From Cladosporium sp. IMV 00045 (lineage: Eukaryota > Ascomycota > Dothideomycetes > Cladosporiales > Cladosporiaceae), in assembly GCA_001931905.2 (NCBI GenBank), contig MSJI02000157.1, forward strand, positions 1-22,329: a stretch of 22,329 bases of DNA. Reading direction: 5' to 3'. Position 1 is the first letter of the stretch. Each line of letters opens with the position of its first letter. Under the pieces are notes generated by a model, which saw only the letters and a program-made list of their open reading frames with translations, searched no databases and was not told the DNA's origin. Of this stretch, positions 8,786-18,655 are shown one piece after another. The position numbers and the translations under genes are program-made.

Positions 8786-11080
8786 CTACCCGATAGGAGC
8801 CCACAAGTTGGTGCTGAGATTGAAGATAAGTTTCCCAGCGTTTTCTTTTTTTTCATTCGTGAAATCACGGTTGTACAATTCTGCTATCGTCAGTACTCTC
8901 ATCAAACATCTCTTCATGAGAACCTACTGTCCCCGGCCACATCGAGGTCCACAATGCTTCCAATGCGCATTACCAAGGATCCCAAAAACCCTTGGTTGTT
9001 CTTTCTGAACTTTCTTTGGTCGAAAACTTGAAATTCGATCATGCTATCTTCCACAACTCTCCTGGAGCGCGGTCAGTGTGATGAAGGTGTAGAAAGTACC
9101 TCTCATCAGTTGCACGTACAAGTCGAAGGATTCGTTCCAGTTGGGGTTGAGAGTCTTTTTGATCACGCTAGTGAACTTTGTCTGCAATAAGTCGACGGTG
9201 CACACGACAAAGGGATCAGGAAAAACTAGATAGTGTCACTTGGAGATCTTTCTGCGAGACCAAAAGACTCACAAAACATGTCAGCCATGTACAAGCCGTC
9301 TGCCGCCATGACTAAACAAAGTGGTGGTCAGAACCAGATATTCCTACTAAGAATGTATGGCCTACCGGTGACTCGCAGATTGGGATGTTCTGGTAGTGTT
9401 TGTTCTGCTGGAGTCGTGCGTACTTCAGATACGCGACGATCATGCTGGGAAGCCACATCTGTAGCCGATTGTCTCTCTGGTCTGATCCATGAGGTCGTCC
9501 TTGAGATGTGATCGATGAAATAGGATCTGCCCGTTTCAGTATGGCGATGTTCCCAGCCAGGGGGCAGTGAAGAATTTTCATCTCTGCTGGCAAGGCTGGT
9601 CGAGAAGTCGCGGTGGCTCGTAGCTACTGCTGCTTCGTAGACTATTTGCGTTGCAGACTTGCGGGAAGGCCCTTGGTCATTACTGGCGGCCTTGACTCTG
9701 GAAGCCAGGAAGGGCTGTGGCGAGCCGTTCTCTAGCGGCTGACCAATCGTCCTGGAAAGGGCATATGAAGACAAAGTTGATGGCACTGGTGAACATTGGC
9801 TCTCAGGGCTAGTCGCACCAGAATGCGACGGCTTCAATGCCCAAACTTTGTCCATATCGGTTGCTGATCGCTTCATTGGATCGGCAACAGATCCTGAAGA
9901 GCTTGTTGGTGCATAGGCAGTACTCACTGCATCATCCGCTCCATCATCTGCTTGTCGAGGAACGTATCGATCTTTGCTTGATGATGAGCCTGTCGTGCGG
10001 TATGGAATCGACTCATGTCGGACAATGGCTGGGGGTTTGATGGTAGTACTCGTACCACCATAATCCCCCCGTTCTTGTTGATAAGCATCGGCCTCCGCAT
10101 CGTCTGAACTGTTGATCGATATCTGCATCCATTCTTGAGACATCGCATCCTTCGACCTCGGTCTGTTTCTCGGACTCGGTTGCAGCAAAGCTTCATGGAA
10201 CTTGATACATGCCAGAGTCACGTTCGCCTCCTGCAGTGGCTCTCGGGGAAACTCGATACGACCTTTATAATATTTGCGCAAATATGCCGGATCACGAAAT
10301 ACCATTTTCAAGGTCAGCATCTGAAAGAGAAGAATTCCCAAAGCCTAGATGTCCACAGCTTGTGTGTATACATGAGCCTCTTCATCATCAACAAGCCAAG
10401 GGTCCAGCTCAGGCGCCATGTACTGCCGGGTACCAGTAATTGTCCTCAGTGCCGTTTCATTCTCGTGCACTCGTTTGGCGATCCCGAAGTCTCCAATCCG
10501 CACATCCCAAGACGAAGTCGACCTCGCTACTACGAAGATGTTCGTCGGCTTCAAGTCACGATGCGTGATTCCCATGTTGTGCATCTCAACGAGACCACTC
10601 AGGAGCTGCTGCATTATGTCCCGTGCCTCGCTCTCAGGGATCTTGGATTGTAAGTGGTGTGAGAGATCCCCCAACTCGAAAAAGTCCATGGCCAGGAATA
10701 TCCAGTTCGTATCTTCGTACCATCCGTGCATATAGGCGAAGTACTGTGGGAACTGCCTCACCCTCGCCATGGCCGCTATCTCTTTTCTGTAGACCCAAGT
10801 GGTACTCTTCTTTCGCACTCGCTTGACAGCGCGCACTCCTGGGTGATCAACTGGTCAGTCGTCGATCACAGATGTATGCAAGACACCGAATCTACTCACT
10901 CTGGCTCTGCTGCTCTTCCTCCAACCAAACGGCCCCATAGCTGCCCGCTCCAAGTTCCCGGCTCTTGACCCAAGTCTCGGTCTGCCAACGATTTTGGCCT
11001 TGATATGTGCGGTGAGTCGTGCGATCAGGCTCAACCTTCGTCTCGCGTATTCGGGTCAGCTCGACAAGATCCTCCATCAT
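8786..11080 (-). CDS. Ser/Thr kinase-WW-C2 fusion, interrupted by an in-frame TAG
   Basis: Six exons (10900-11080, 9366-10838, 9273-9311, 9120-9225, 8928-9061, 8786-8880) with introns of 47-61 nt give 676 codons in one frame. The kinase has the glycine loop GAGSYGAVW, Lys66 in [14 protein letters not shown] (HRD at 153-155), DFG at 177-179 and APE at 202-204: a catalytically complete set. Codon 225 (10345-10347) is TAG where the family has Trp (AVDI-stop-ALGILLF). A Ser-rich linker leads to a WW domain at about 485-514 ([18 protein letters not shown]; Trp 489 and 511). Then comes a full C2 domain spread over exons 2-6 that resembles Rsp5/Nedd4: [53 protein letters not shown]. Apart from the TAG, everything is open to the stop at 8786-8788. 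It is either a recent null allele, a sequencing error or a readthrough gene. Skipping the TAG by a 51-nt GTATAC...CTTTCAG intron would delete conserved subdomain IX. Confidence 0.86.
10345..10347 (-). other. Premature TAG codon in kinase subdomain IX
   Basis: The minus strand reads GACATC-TAG-GCTTTGGGA, translating D-I-stop-A-L-G. Protein kinases have D-x-W-x-L-G here, so TGG to TAG is the simplest explanation. On the plus strand this is CCA to CTA, a C-to-T change in a CpA context, the dinucleotide preferred by repeat-induced point mutation; a single site does not prove that cause. Confidence 0.85.
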
Positions 11081-11380
11081 GGTTCAGGTCAGCAAAGGTT
11101 CGAAACTGGAAGCTCCAAGATCATAGTTGTATAGTTGCGGTGCCGAATTTGCATTGATGGTTTGTACTTTCATACAGTTCATCAGCTTCTCAGCCTTGTC
11201 TTAGCTGAGCGTATGCACGCGAGTGCGCCACATTATCTCTAAGGCATCAATACCAAACCCCGCTTACTGTACTGTATCCTTGATCTTTCTTCAGCTGCAT
11301 GGCCATGCCCTTGCTACAAACTGATGACCGATTATTTTGCCATCTTCCTTTGAGCTTTCCTTCATCTCGGATTGGGAGAC
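11081..11380. promoter_or_regulatory. Shared bidirectional promoter region (300 bp)
   Basis: This gap lies between the divergent start codons of the kinase-WW-C2 gene (minus, 11080) and the HeLo-like pseudokinase gene (plus, 11381). At this length the two genes almost certainly share regulatory sequence. I did not identify a specific factor site or a convincing TATA box in it. Confidence 0.6.
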
Positions 11381-13194
11381 ATGGAGGCTGCCGGGCTTGC
11401 TGTTGGCCTGGTGGCAACAGCTGATCTTTGCTTGAAGTAAGTCAGCATAACTCATAGTCTCATTTGCGCTGACATTCGCAGGTATGGCAGGAAGCTCATT
11501 ACACTGTGCCACTCTTTTCAAGACGCCGAGAGTAACATTATTGAGCTACTACTTACGCTGAAAGCACTCTGGTTGCGGATCCAGCGTCAGATCCTGGTTC
11601 TCCGCAATGTCGAGGTCGCGAACGGTCTTGGGGAAGACCTTCAATACCTGCAGATGCAGATGCTCGGTGTATTACAGTCAAAACTGCACGGGATCGGCGA
11701 GAAAGTTGACAGACTGGCAAACGCGTCGTTGCTTCTCAGGTGCGTTAGGTTGCGGCAGTTGCACTAGGTTTGGGGAAAATTGAGCTGTGGAGAAAGCTTA
11801 CTCTCTTCGAAGGAAGATCACGTACGCCATGTACATGAAGGAGTCATTAAGGGGATCGATCAACGAGCTTGAAATCTGGTACCGACGATGGGACCCCTCG
11901 TGGTTCCTCATCGCACGTCTGTCAGTCCCAAGTGTGGATGCCGCGTTACAAGAACAGAGATCCAAAGACAACCTGCCCAGGAAACAGCCATTGACTATGC
12001 TGGAGGAGCTACGCAACAAAACACGTGTGATAGAAAACACGAGTGACGACCTTTACGACTTCCTCGAAGACACGGTCACCTTTACCTTGTCCTCACAGAT
12101 CAAATACTCCACAGTCTCCAAGGTCGTCCGGCTCGACACCAACGAGGCTTTGCTGATCGACCCCATAGTGTATCAGCAAAATCACAGCAGCGAGGGCAAT
12201 CTTAGCAAAGATGTGCAAAAGCTTGCAAGCATCTTGTCAACGATGGACTCACAAACGTGCAATGTCCTTGGTTGCAGTGGAGTTCGGAAGAACACAGACA
12301 AGGGCGGCAAACTGCAGGGCTTTTCTCTGGCATTGCAAGCACCAATCATACGTCGAATTAGCCATGAGGAAAGCATCGATCCGAGTCTCAACATTGCTCA
12401 GGTAAGTTGACACAAAAGCGAACACTGACCAGCTCTGACACAAAGACCTATTAGCTGGACATTCGTTCATTGAGAGATCTGATGCTTGACACAACTCCCG
12501 CCAAATCGTTGACGTATCGTTTGAAAGCGGGCAAGAGTATCGCGAGATCCATCATATTCCTTCACAGCGCATCATTTGTGCACAAGAACATCAGGCCAGA
12601 GACGATTTTGGTCACCGAAACTGGAGAATTCTACCTCGTCGGCTTCCAGTGCTTTCGAGCGGCTGCGGGCGAGACCTATATGCTTGGTGATACGGTTCAG
12701 TCGAAAAATCTCTATCGCCATCCGGCTCGACAAGGCCAAGTCCCAGAAGAGATGTATTCGATGCAGCACGATGTGTACAGCCTGGGCGTCTGCCTCCTCG
12801 AAGTTGGCCTATGGAGTTCATTCGTCAAGTATAACGACGCCGCGACCGAGAGCTACGTGAATATCTCTGCAATTCCAGAAGCCAGCGTTTCGCCTGCTGT
12901 GCGTGGTCACAAAACTCGTGCGTACGAGGTCAAGCGGAAATTGATATCCCTTGCAAAGACAGAGCTTCCGAGTCGCATGGGAGACGAGTATAGCGCTGTA
13001 GTGGTTTCGTGTCTGACATACCTGGATAAAGACAGCAATCTTGGCAGTGTTGACGAGCTTCTGGAGGATGACAATGGCGTTATCATAGGAGTGAACTACA
13101 TTCAGAAGGTCAGCACTACCACTGTGTCGTCGTCATCCCGTCCGACTAACCGCCTCCGCAGATTTTGGAGGAGATTGAAGAGATTGTTGCCTGA
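11381..13194 (+). CDS. HeLo-like helical domain plus pseudokinase protein
   Basis: Five exons (11381-11436, 11482-11739, 11813-12401, 12455-13108, 13162-13194) give 529 aa. Introns have GTAAGT, GTGCGT, GTAAGT and GTCAGC donors; the second acceptor (CGAAG at 11812) was chosen because it is the only one restoring frame. Residues 1 to about 140 are a helical, hydrophobic-start domain (MEAAGLAVGLVATADLC ... WYRRWDPSWFLIARL) typical of fungal HeLo-like/STAND N-terminal domains. The C-terminal half is kinase-like, but the catalytic loop reads VHKNIRPE (HRD replaced by HKN, 344-346) and DFG is replaced by LVGF (about 362-365), while HDVYSLG remains, so it should be catalytically dead. HeLo bundles can permeabilise membranes in fungal cell death; by analogy the pseudokinase may regulate the bundle. 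If the last intron is retained, the protein instead ends with a basic Cys-rich tail at 13219. HeLo assignment is by resemblance only. Confidence 0.8.
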
Positions 13195-14166
13195 ATGCGT
13201 TTGTTGCTATACCAAATAGGCCGGCACCGCAGATCTTGGAGATCTTCATGCGCGAAAGGAGTTGTAGTTTCATCTCACAAATGGGAACAAGAGCGTTATT
13301 CCACTTGAGAAATGCCCAGAATGCAAGCTAGAGCCAAGAAGATCAACAACTGATTTGGGGCTTCAATTGATAGCTAAGCCGTACAATAACGTGTCGCGAC
13401 TTCGCTTCCTCACCTCGAGTTGGTAAGCCGCTCATACCAAAGTCTGCGCGACTACTCTGTGGTCTATGACGGCCGACATTGATACAGCCCAACGTCGAAA
13501 TCCTGCTCTCTCTAGCCCCGCGTGAATAGATTGTGCTATGATCTATGAGGTTGCCTTTGTAATGTATCCCCGGCGTCCATGAATGCACACGACAGTGTCC
13601 TAGTATATTCAGCTCCGATCTTAGGGCGCAGAATACCCTAATCCCGAGGCTTCTCCAACCCCGATGTGGCTGATCAAACGACTAATTTGCCTTCAAAGTG
13701 GATCGCTTGATGCAGTTCATTGGCTCAGGCGGTTTCGGCATTCATAAGAACCGTTATAAGCTGCATCTATAGGCGACTATCTCACGGCAGCATCAACATC
13801 CGATAAAGCCCACTTACGCACCAATGTGGTCGCCCGCCCGGGAAGCAGCAAGATGAGACGACTTCGTATATTTGCTCGTATTGAACTGGTGGACAAATGC
13901 GACCCGTCACATGAAGATCTCTCGCGGTTTCTAGACGCTAAAACCTGGCTCGTTAACGAAGGTTGCACGACTGCGGTCGCACCTGTAGGCTGCGCGTGCT
14001 GAGGCTTTAGAAGAAAGAAGAGCTTCGTGTTTCCACCATACTGTAAGTTATAAAGGACCGTACTCTTTCCATCCAGTCAAGTTGGCTGCATTCCTCCAGC
14101 TCTCTGAACCGCAATCAAAGTTGCATACGGCTACTGCGATATCCAATCCTGACGATAATATTCAAC
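13195..14166. promoter_or_regulatory. Intergenic region with Baeyer-Villiger monooxygenase promoter
   Basis: About 970 bp between two plus-strand genes. A TATAAAG lies at 14049-14055, about 110 bp before the downstream ATG, and is the likely core promoter. The remainder shows no supported gene; minus-strand open frames at 13343-13588 and 13777-13968 have no recognisable motif or companion exons. Confidence 0.5.
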
Positions 14167-16110
14167 ATGCCAGCACCGGCTGTCGTCCCTCCCACAGACA
14201 ATGACCAAGAGCAACCGGAACGTCACATCGACCTATCAGACTACCTACGACGATGCGAAGAAGAGCGCAATAGACGTCTGAGGCCTTATGATAAGAGCCA
14301 TTACATCAACTTGGAGAAACCCGGCAGTGGCGAAAGCCCCTTGCAGGATCCCTGGATACCTGATGGTACGCCAGTGAACCAAGTCGTTCCTGATGGCGGT
14401 CATACGAAGGTCCTGGTCATTGGAGCGGGTTTTGGTGGGCTACAATGTGCCGGAAAGCTGATCAAATCTGGCCTCAAGCCCGAGGATATCCTCATGGTCG
14501 ACACTGCAGGTGGCTTCGGAGGCACCTGGTATTGGCAGCGTTACCCAGGTCTGACGTGTGATACCGAAAGTTATATATACATGCCTTTCCTCGAAGACCT
14601 TGATTACATGCCCACGAGGAAGTATGTCTCTGGAGAAGAGCTTCGAAATTACGCTGAGGCTGTGGCGGCACGCTTCAAACTCCAGGACCGAGCAATGCTG
14701 CAGACCTCCACCAAGGCGGCACTCTGGGATGATCAGTCGAAAGAATGGATCGTCGAACTTCTCCAGAAGCCGAAAAGCGGTGCTGAGAAAGCAATCACTA
14801 TCCGCAGTGACTTTCTCGTGATGGTTTCTGGCATCTTCACTTCGGCGAGAATGCCGAATGCTTTTGGAATGAACCAATTCGAAGGCCACCAATTCCATAC
14901 TTCTCGATGGGACTATTCATTCACCAATGGCTCAAGTGCGAACCCAGAACTTACCGGGCTACAAGGCAAGCGTGTCGGCATTGTGGGCACTGGCGCCACT
15001 GCTGTCCAAGTAGTTCCTCAAGTGGCGAAGTGGGCGAAGGAGCTTCATGTCTTCCAACGCACGCCTTCTGCTGTCGATAATCGCGATCAGAAGGTCACTG
15101 ACCCCCAGACCTGGAATTCTGAGGTCGCAAACAAAGTGGGTTGGCAACGAGAGCGTGCTGCAAATTTCGCCTCTTGTTTCTCTGGGCTATCAGGATCATC
15201 TAAAGTCGACTTGGTCGATGACGGTTTCTCGCGTGCCACCGCTTTCTATGCAATCACTGGCGGCCCAAACAATGTCACCCCCGCGACAATTCCTCAACAC
15301 GTGCGAGACCTGCATGTACTGGATTACCCACGCTCGGAACGGATTCGGCAACGAGTAGCCGATACTGTCAAAGACACGACGACGGCCGAAACACTGAAAG
15401 CGTGGTATCCGACCTGGTGCAAAAGACCAACGTTCAATGATGAGTATCTCGAGGCGTTCAATCAGCAGAATGTGACGCTGGTCGATGTTGGACGAGACGG
15501 CATTCACAACTTCTCGCCCGCTGGACCCATCGTCAACAACACTGAATACCCACTTGACGTCCTCATCTGGAGTACGGGCTACGAATCCCCAGCCGCAGGT
15601 TCTTACGCCGACAAGTGCGCCATGGACGTTGTTGGAAGAAATGGCCTGACCATGTCGGAGAAGTTCCAACGGGGCTTCACCACCTTACACGGCGTCACTT
15701 CACGCGATTTGCCGAATTTACTCTTCATTGGATCAACTCAAGCCGGCGCTTCGTCAAACTTCTTGTTCTCCTCCGACGTGATGAGCGACCACATAGCGTA
15801 CATCATTTGCGAGGCGGCGAAGCGTGCTCCTTCCACTGGCAAGGTGGTTGTAGAAGCAGAGGCAGAAGCTGAAGAGGCTTATGCCCAGAAAATCGCCAGC
15901 ATGGCCATGGTAGTCGCTCCCATAGCTGAGTGTACACCAAGCTACTTCAACTTGGATGGTAGGATCAGAAACATGCCTATCGAACAACGCATTGCAGCAG
16001 CAAGATTCTCAATTTGGGGCCAGGGGATTCTGGACTACGACGCTTTTTTGAGAGCATGGAGAGAGAATGGCGATATGAAGGGTCTGAATATCACTGTGCA
16101 TAATACTTGA
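14167..16110 (+). CDS. Baeyer-Villiger-type flavin monooxygenase
   Basis: Intronless, 647 aa, full length. The FAD-binding Rossmann motif GAGFGG is at 86-91, followed by GGFGGTWYWQRYPGLTCD at about 115-132, the usual class B monooxygenase block. The Baeyer-Villiger fingerprint F-x-G-x-x-x-H-x-x-x-W is intact as FEGHQFHTSRWD at 238-249. The second, NADPH-binding Rossmann motif VGIVGTGATAVQ is at about 270-281, followed by HVFQRTPS. The enzyme would insert oxygen next to a ketone, giving an ester or lactone, using NADPH, O2 and FAD. It has an N-terminal extension of about 75 residues before the first Rossmann strand, as in many fungal members of the family. The substrate is unknown and no polyketide or terpene synthase is nearby. 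The start ATG has context CAACATGCC. Confidence 0.95.
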   Translation: MPAPAVVPPTDNDQEQPERHIDLSDYLRRCEEERNRRLRPYDKSHYINLEKPGSGESPLQDPWIPDGTPVNQVVPDGGHTKVLVIGAGFGGLQCAGKLIKSGLKPEDILMVDTAGGFGGTWYWQRYPGLTCDTESYIYMPFLEDLDYMPTRKYVSGEELRNYAEAVAARFKLQDRAMLQTSTKAALWDDQSKEWIVELLQKPKSGAEKAITIRSDFLVMVSGIFTSARMPNAFGMNQFEGHQFHTSRWDYSFTNGSSANPELTGLQGKRVGIVGTGATAVQVVPQVAKWAKELHVFQRTPSAVDNRDQKVTDPQTWNSEVANKVGWQRERAANFASCFSGLSGSSKVDLVDDGFSRATAFYAITGGPNNVTPATIPQHVRDLHVLDYPRSERIRQRVADTVKDTTTAETLKAWYPTWCKRPTFNDEYLEAFNQQNVTLVDVGRDGIHNFSPAGPIVNNTEYPLDVLIWSTGYESPAAGSYADKCAMDVVGRNGLTMSEKFQRGFTTLHGVTSRDLPNLLFIGSTQAGASSNFLFSSDVMSDHIAYIICEAAKRAPSTGKVVVEAEAEAEEAYAQKIASMAMVVAPIAECTPSYFNLDGRIRNMPIEQRIAAARFSIWGQGILDYDAFLRAWRENGDMKGLNITVHNT

Positions 16111-16483
16111 CGGCACTTCCTAATCACACAAGCGAATGTTTTGCACGGGAGTACGTCTATCGTCTGGACTGTTTCTTTGTTCAAAACTTGATATCTTCTT
16201 TGAACGAAATCGTCATGCAGCTGGAATGAAAACGTTGCTTCGAAAGCGAAGAGATGGGAGAATTATTTCCATTCGCCTACGTCTCAGTAGAATTTCCTGA
16301 CGATCAACAAGCCAAAATGTCTCTGGAAACAATGAAGCATGTTTTCATTTGGTCAAGGAAGCGACAGAGGCACAGCTACCATGTCCATGGCTTTACGCTT
16401 CTAAATATCGACCCCGTTTGCGGTGTTGGGCGAGACCTGTATGGCTAGTAAATCACCATGTTCAAGAACATCTTTCCTCACCG
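16111..16483. other. Convergent 3' flanks, no gene recognised
   Basis: This gap separates the tail-to-tail monooxygenase (plus) and DUF4246 (minus) genes and should hold both 3' UTRs. A 64-codon plus-strand frame at 16254-16448 has no supporting features. Confidence 0.5.
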
Positions 16484-18655
16484 TCAATGCTCGCAGAAAG
16501 CGTAGTCTCGTAGTGCCCACTGTGTGTTGGTTTCTTTCTGCTGCGCTCGCCGCTCTCTCATCAAATCCCTCCGCACGTTCTTCGCCCTTAGCAAACTGAT
16601 TGGGAAGCTGTTGCTCACTTCATTGTAGATTTTGTCCATCAACTCGCCTGGCAGCTTCTCAAATTGAGTCCCCTCGATGTTCTTGTTGATGCTTTGAGCC
16701 CACCAATCCAGCTGTTGTGGGGGAACATTGGCCGTCGAGGGTATCCTAATGTCGGGGTCGACGAGAAATAGTGCAAGCAATTTGCGATGCCCTGGCTTGG
16801 AAGTGTCGGCAAGCTTGAATGGGGAGACACGATGTTGAAGCACGTTGGGAAACACAAGAAGGCGGTCCTCCCTCGTGAGGACTTTGCCGATGACTTGATT
16901 CGTCGACTGTTTCAATGGATGAGCATGCGAACGGAGAAGGCACTACGGCGAAGACAGGAAGGCTTACAAGGTTGCCATTGAGGCCGTATATTTCAGCTAT
17001 CCCGCCGTATCGGTATTGTTCGTAGTCAGGGCCTGATGGCCAACCGTATTCATGACGAGAAATACTGTTGAACGCAAGAAAGGATCCGTTAACTTCTTCG
17101 CGAAATGCGAGATGGGAATCGGTGACGTTGTCGCTGTCATAGTAATAAAGCGCGCTTGCGCAAATGTGCTCGTTGCAAAGACCCTACGATGGGAGTCTTG
17201 GGTCAGTGTTCATCAGTTTTGTGGCCAGTGAGAATTGCTTACTTCGACATGCCACGAGCCTCCCCTGTAGTGTGGATCCTCCGGCGTCAATTGAATGTTT
17301 GCTAATTTGACAATAACTTGTAACTTTTTGCCCGGGAACGAATGGTCAAACTGGAGGGCTTCCTCATCTGTTGCTGATCTTTCTCGGGGTTCATAGGCGT
17401 CTGGTTCCGGAGCAATGATGTATTTGTCTTTGTAGTCTTCTTCCCCCTCACTGGAATAGTCAGGGTCAAAAGAGTCGCTGTCTTCAGCACCGCTCCCATG
17501 CTCCCTCCTGCGCTTTGCCCGTCTTGCTCTTACTTCGTCTCGTCTCGTATATTTCTGACTGAGGGCAGCATCAGCTGCCTGGTGATCATAACCATCGCCC
17601 TTCAGCACCATTCTCGGAGTGTCGTGGAGGAAATGAGTCGATCGCAGGGCCATTTTCCATAAAGGAATCGACTTTGTAATCACCTTCTCGATGGTACGGT
17701 AGAGTCCCTCATTGCCATCGGGGTGCAGATTGTTGATGTAACTAACGATCTTCGCATCGCCGTTTGATCGTATCTTCACATCGCTTGGTAGCCATTGGTA
17801 CCTCAACGAGTAGAGTCTCGACTTGTAGTCGTCTTCACCGGGCTCTTTCAAAGCATGCACTCTTTTTCCACGTCCAATGTACTCGGCGCAACCTTTGAGA
17901 GGTACATTACCTTTCAAAAGGTACCTCGATCTGCCATACATCAAGGGGAAAAGCGAGGGGTGCACGAGGTTCAATACTTTCTTTCCAGAGCCCGGATGCC
18001 AATCCTTTCGATGTTCTGGCACATCTTCCAGGGGCGCTACGCCTGATCGGAGAGCTGTTTTGATATCGTCGCTGATGGCTTTGTCGGATATATAAACAGC
18101 TGCATTGGCGTCCATGACCTCGGTGAAGCCGTTCGCCACAGATAACGGTGCGCTTGCGCGAAGCTCTTCAATACACTGCAGTAGAGACCTGTTAAAATTT
18201 CCTTCCTTTGTGCTAGAGACCAGTGAACTTACGAAATTGAACACGTCTTCCGTCACGGCTCTCTGTTTAGCCGGCGCGTCAATTCCCTTGATGTCAAGAG
18301 CGACGTCGATCGCACCACTCGAGGATCCGCGGTCTTCGGGGGCCGAATTGGCCAGATCCTGATTCTCAGACTGAACCATGCGATCGCTTGCTTCCAGGGC
18401 CTCGGATTTCCACTTGCCAACAATGACCGGATCGAAGACCTTCTCTTCCCAGTTCTTTTTGTCTTTCAAGGCAGCCATGACGCCCAACATTACCCTCTCA
18501 CGAACTGTGATGGGAAGAGCGGCCTCATACCAGTTATTGAAAATCCCACTCAAAAAAGAGCTGGATGTCTCGTTGTAAAGTGGTGCATTGATTCCTGGTA
18601 GTGTCGTTGGAGTTTTAGCGGCACTTTTGCCTTGTTCCGCTGCTTCCAACTGCAT
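16484..18655 (-). CDS. DUF4246 family protein (four exons)
   Basis: Exons 18233-18655, 17243-18175, 16968-17183 and 16484-16906 give 664 aa. Intron 18176-18232 (GTAAGT...CTGCAG) is 57 nt with no stop, so it reads through in frame; splicing restores the family-like join VFNF-CIEELR. The other introns are 17184-17242 and 16907-16967. Family landmarks: APLEDVPEHRKDWHPGS, VHPSLFPLMYGRSRYL, YSLRYQWLPSDV, YINNLHP, then WHVEG and NEHI around 449-459, LQHRVSPF near 546-553 and PGHRKLLALFLVDP. DUF4246 proteins are widespread in fungi and poorly characterised. The C-terminal H-x-E (450-452), distal His (549) and Arg (565) resemble an Fe(II)/2-oxoglutarate oxygenase site, which is my inference. The ATG at 18655 is preceded by a TATA box. 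Confidence 0.87.

Noticed and set aside
8914..8925. Kinase-WW-C2 gene ending at a TGA (8914-8916) with a tail RFS.
   Set aside because: An intron at 8881-8927 (GTAGGT, branch TACTGAC, ATAGCAG) bypasses it and joins in phase to [10 protein letters not shown], completing the C2 domain.
10324..10374. A 51-nt GTATAC...CTTTCAG segment that would splice out the TAG codon of the kinase in frame.
   Set aside because: It would delete the conserved [12 protein letters not shown] segment of kinase subdomain IX, and the residues on both sides of the TAG align to the family, so this is coding sequence with a nonsense codon rather than an intron.
11740..11792. Alternative second intron of the HeLo-like pseudokinase gene ending at TAG 11767 or GAG 11792.
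   Set aside because: The first leads to an immediate stop and the second to a wrong frame; the acceptor at 11811-11812 keeps frame and joins LLLR to KITYAMYMKESL as in the family.
16254..16448. Plus-strand 64-codon frame between the convergent monooxygenase and DUF4246 genes.
   Set aside because: No similarity or composition that suggests a gene; it lies where 3' UTRs are expected.
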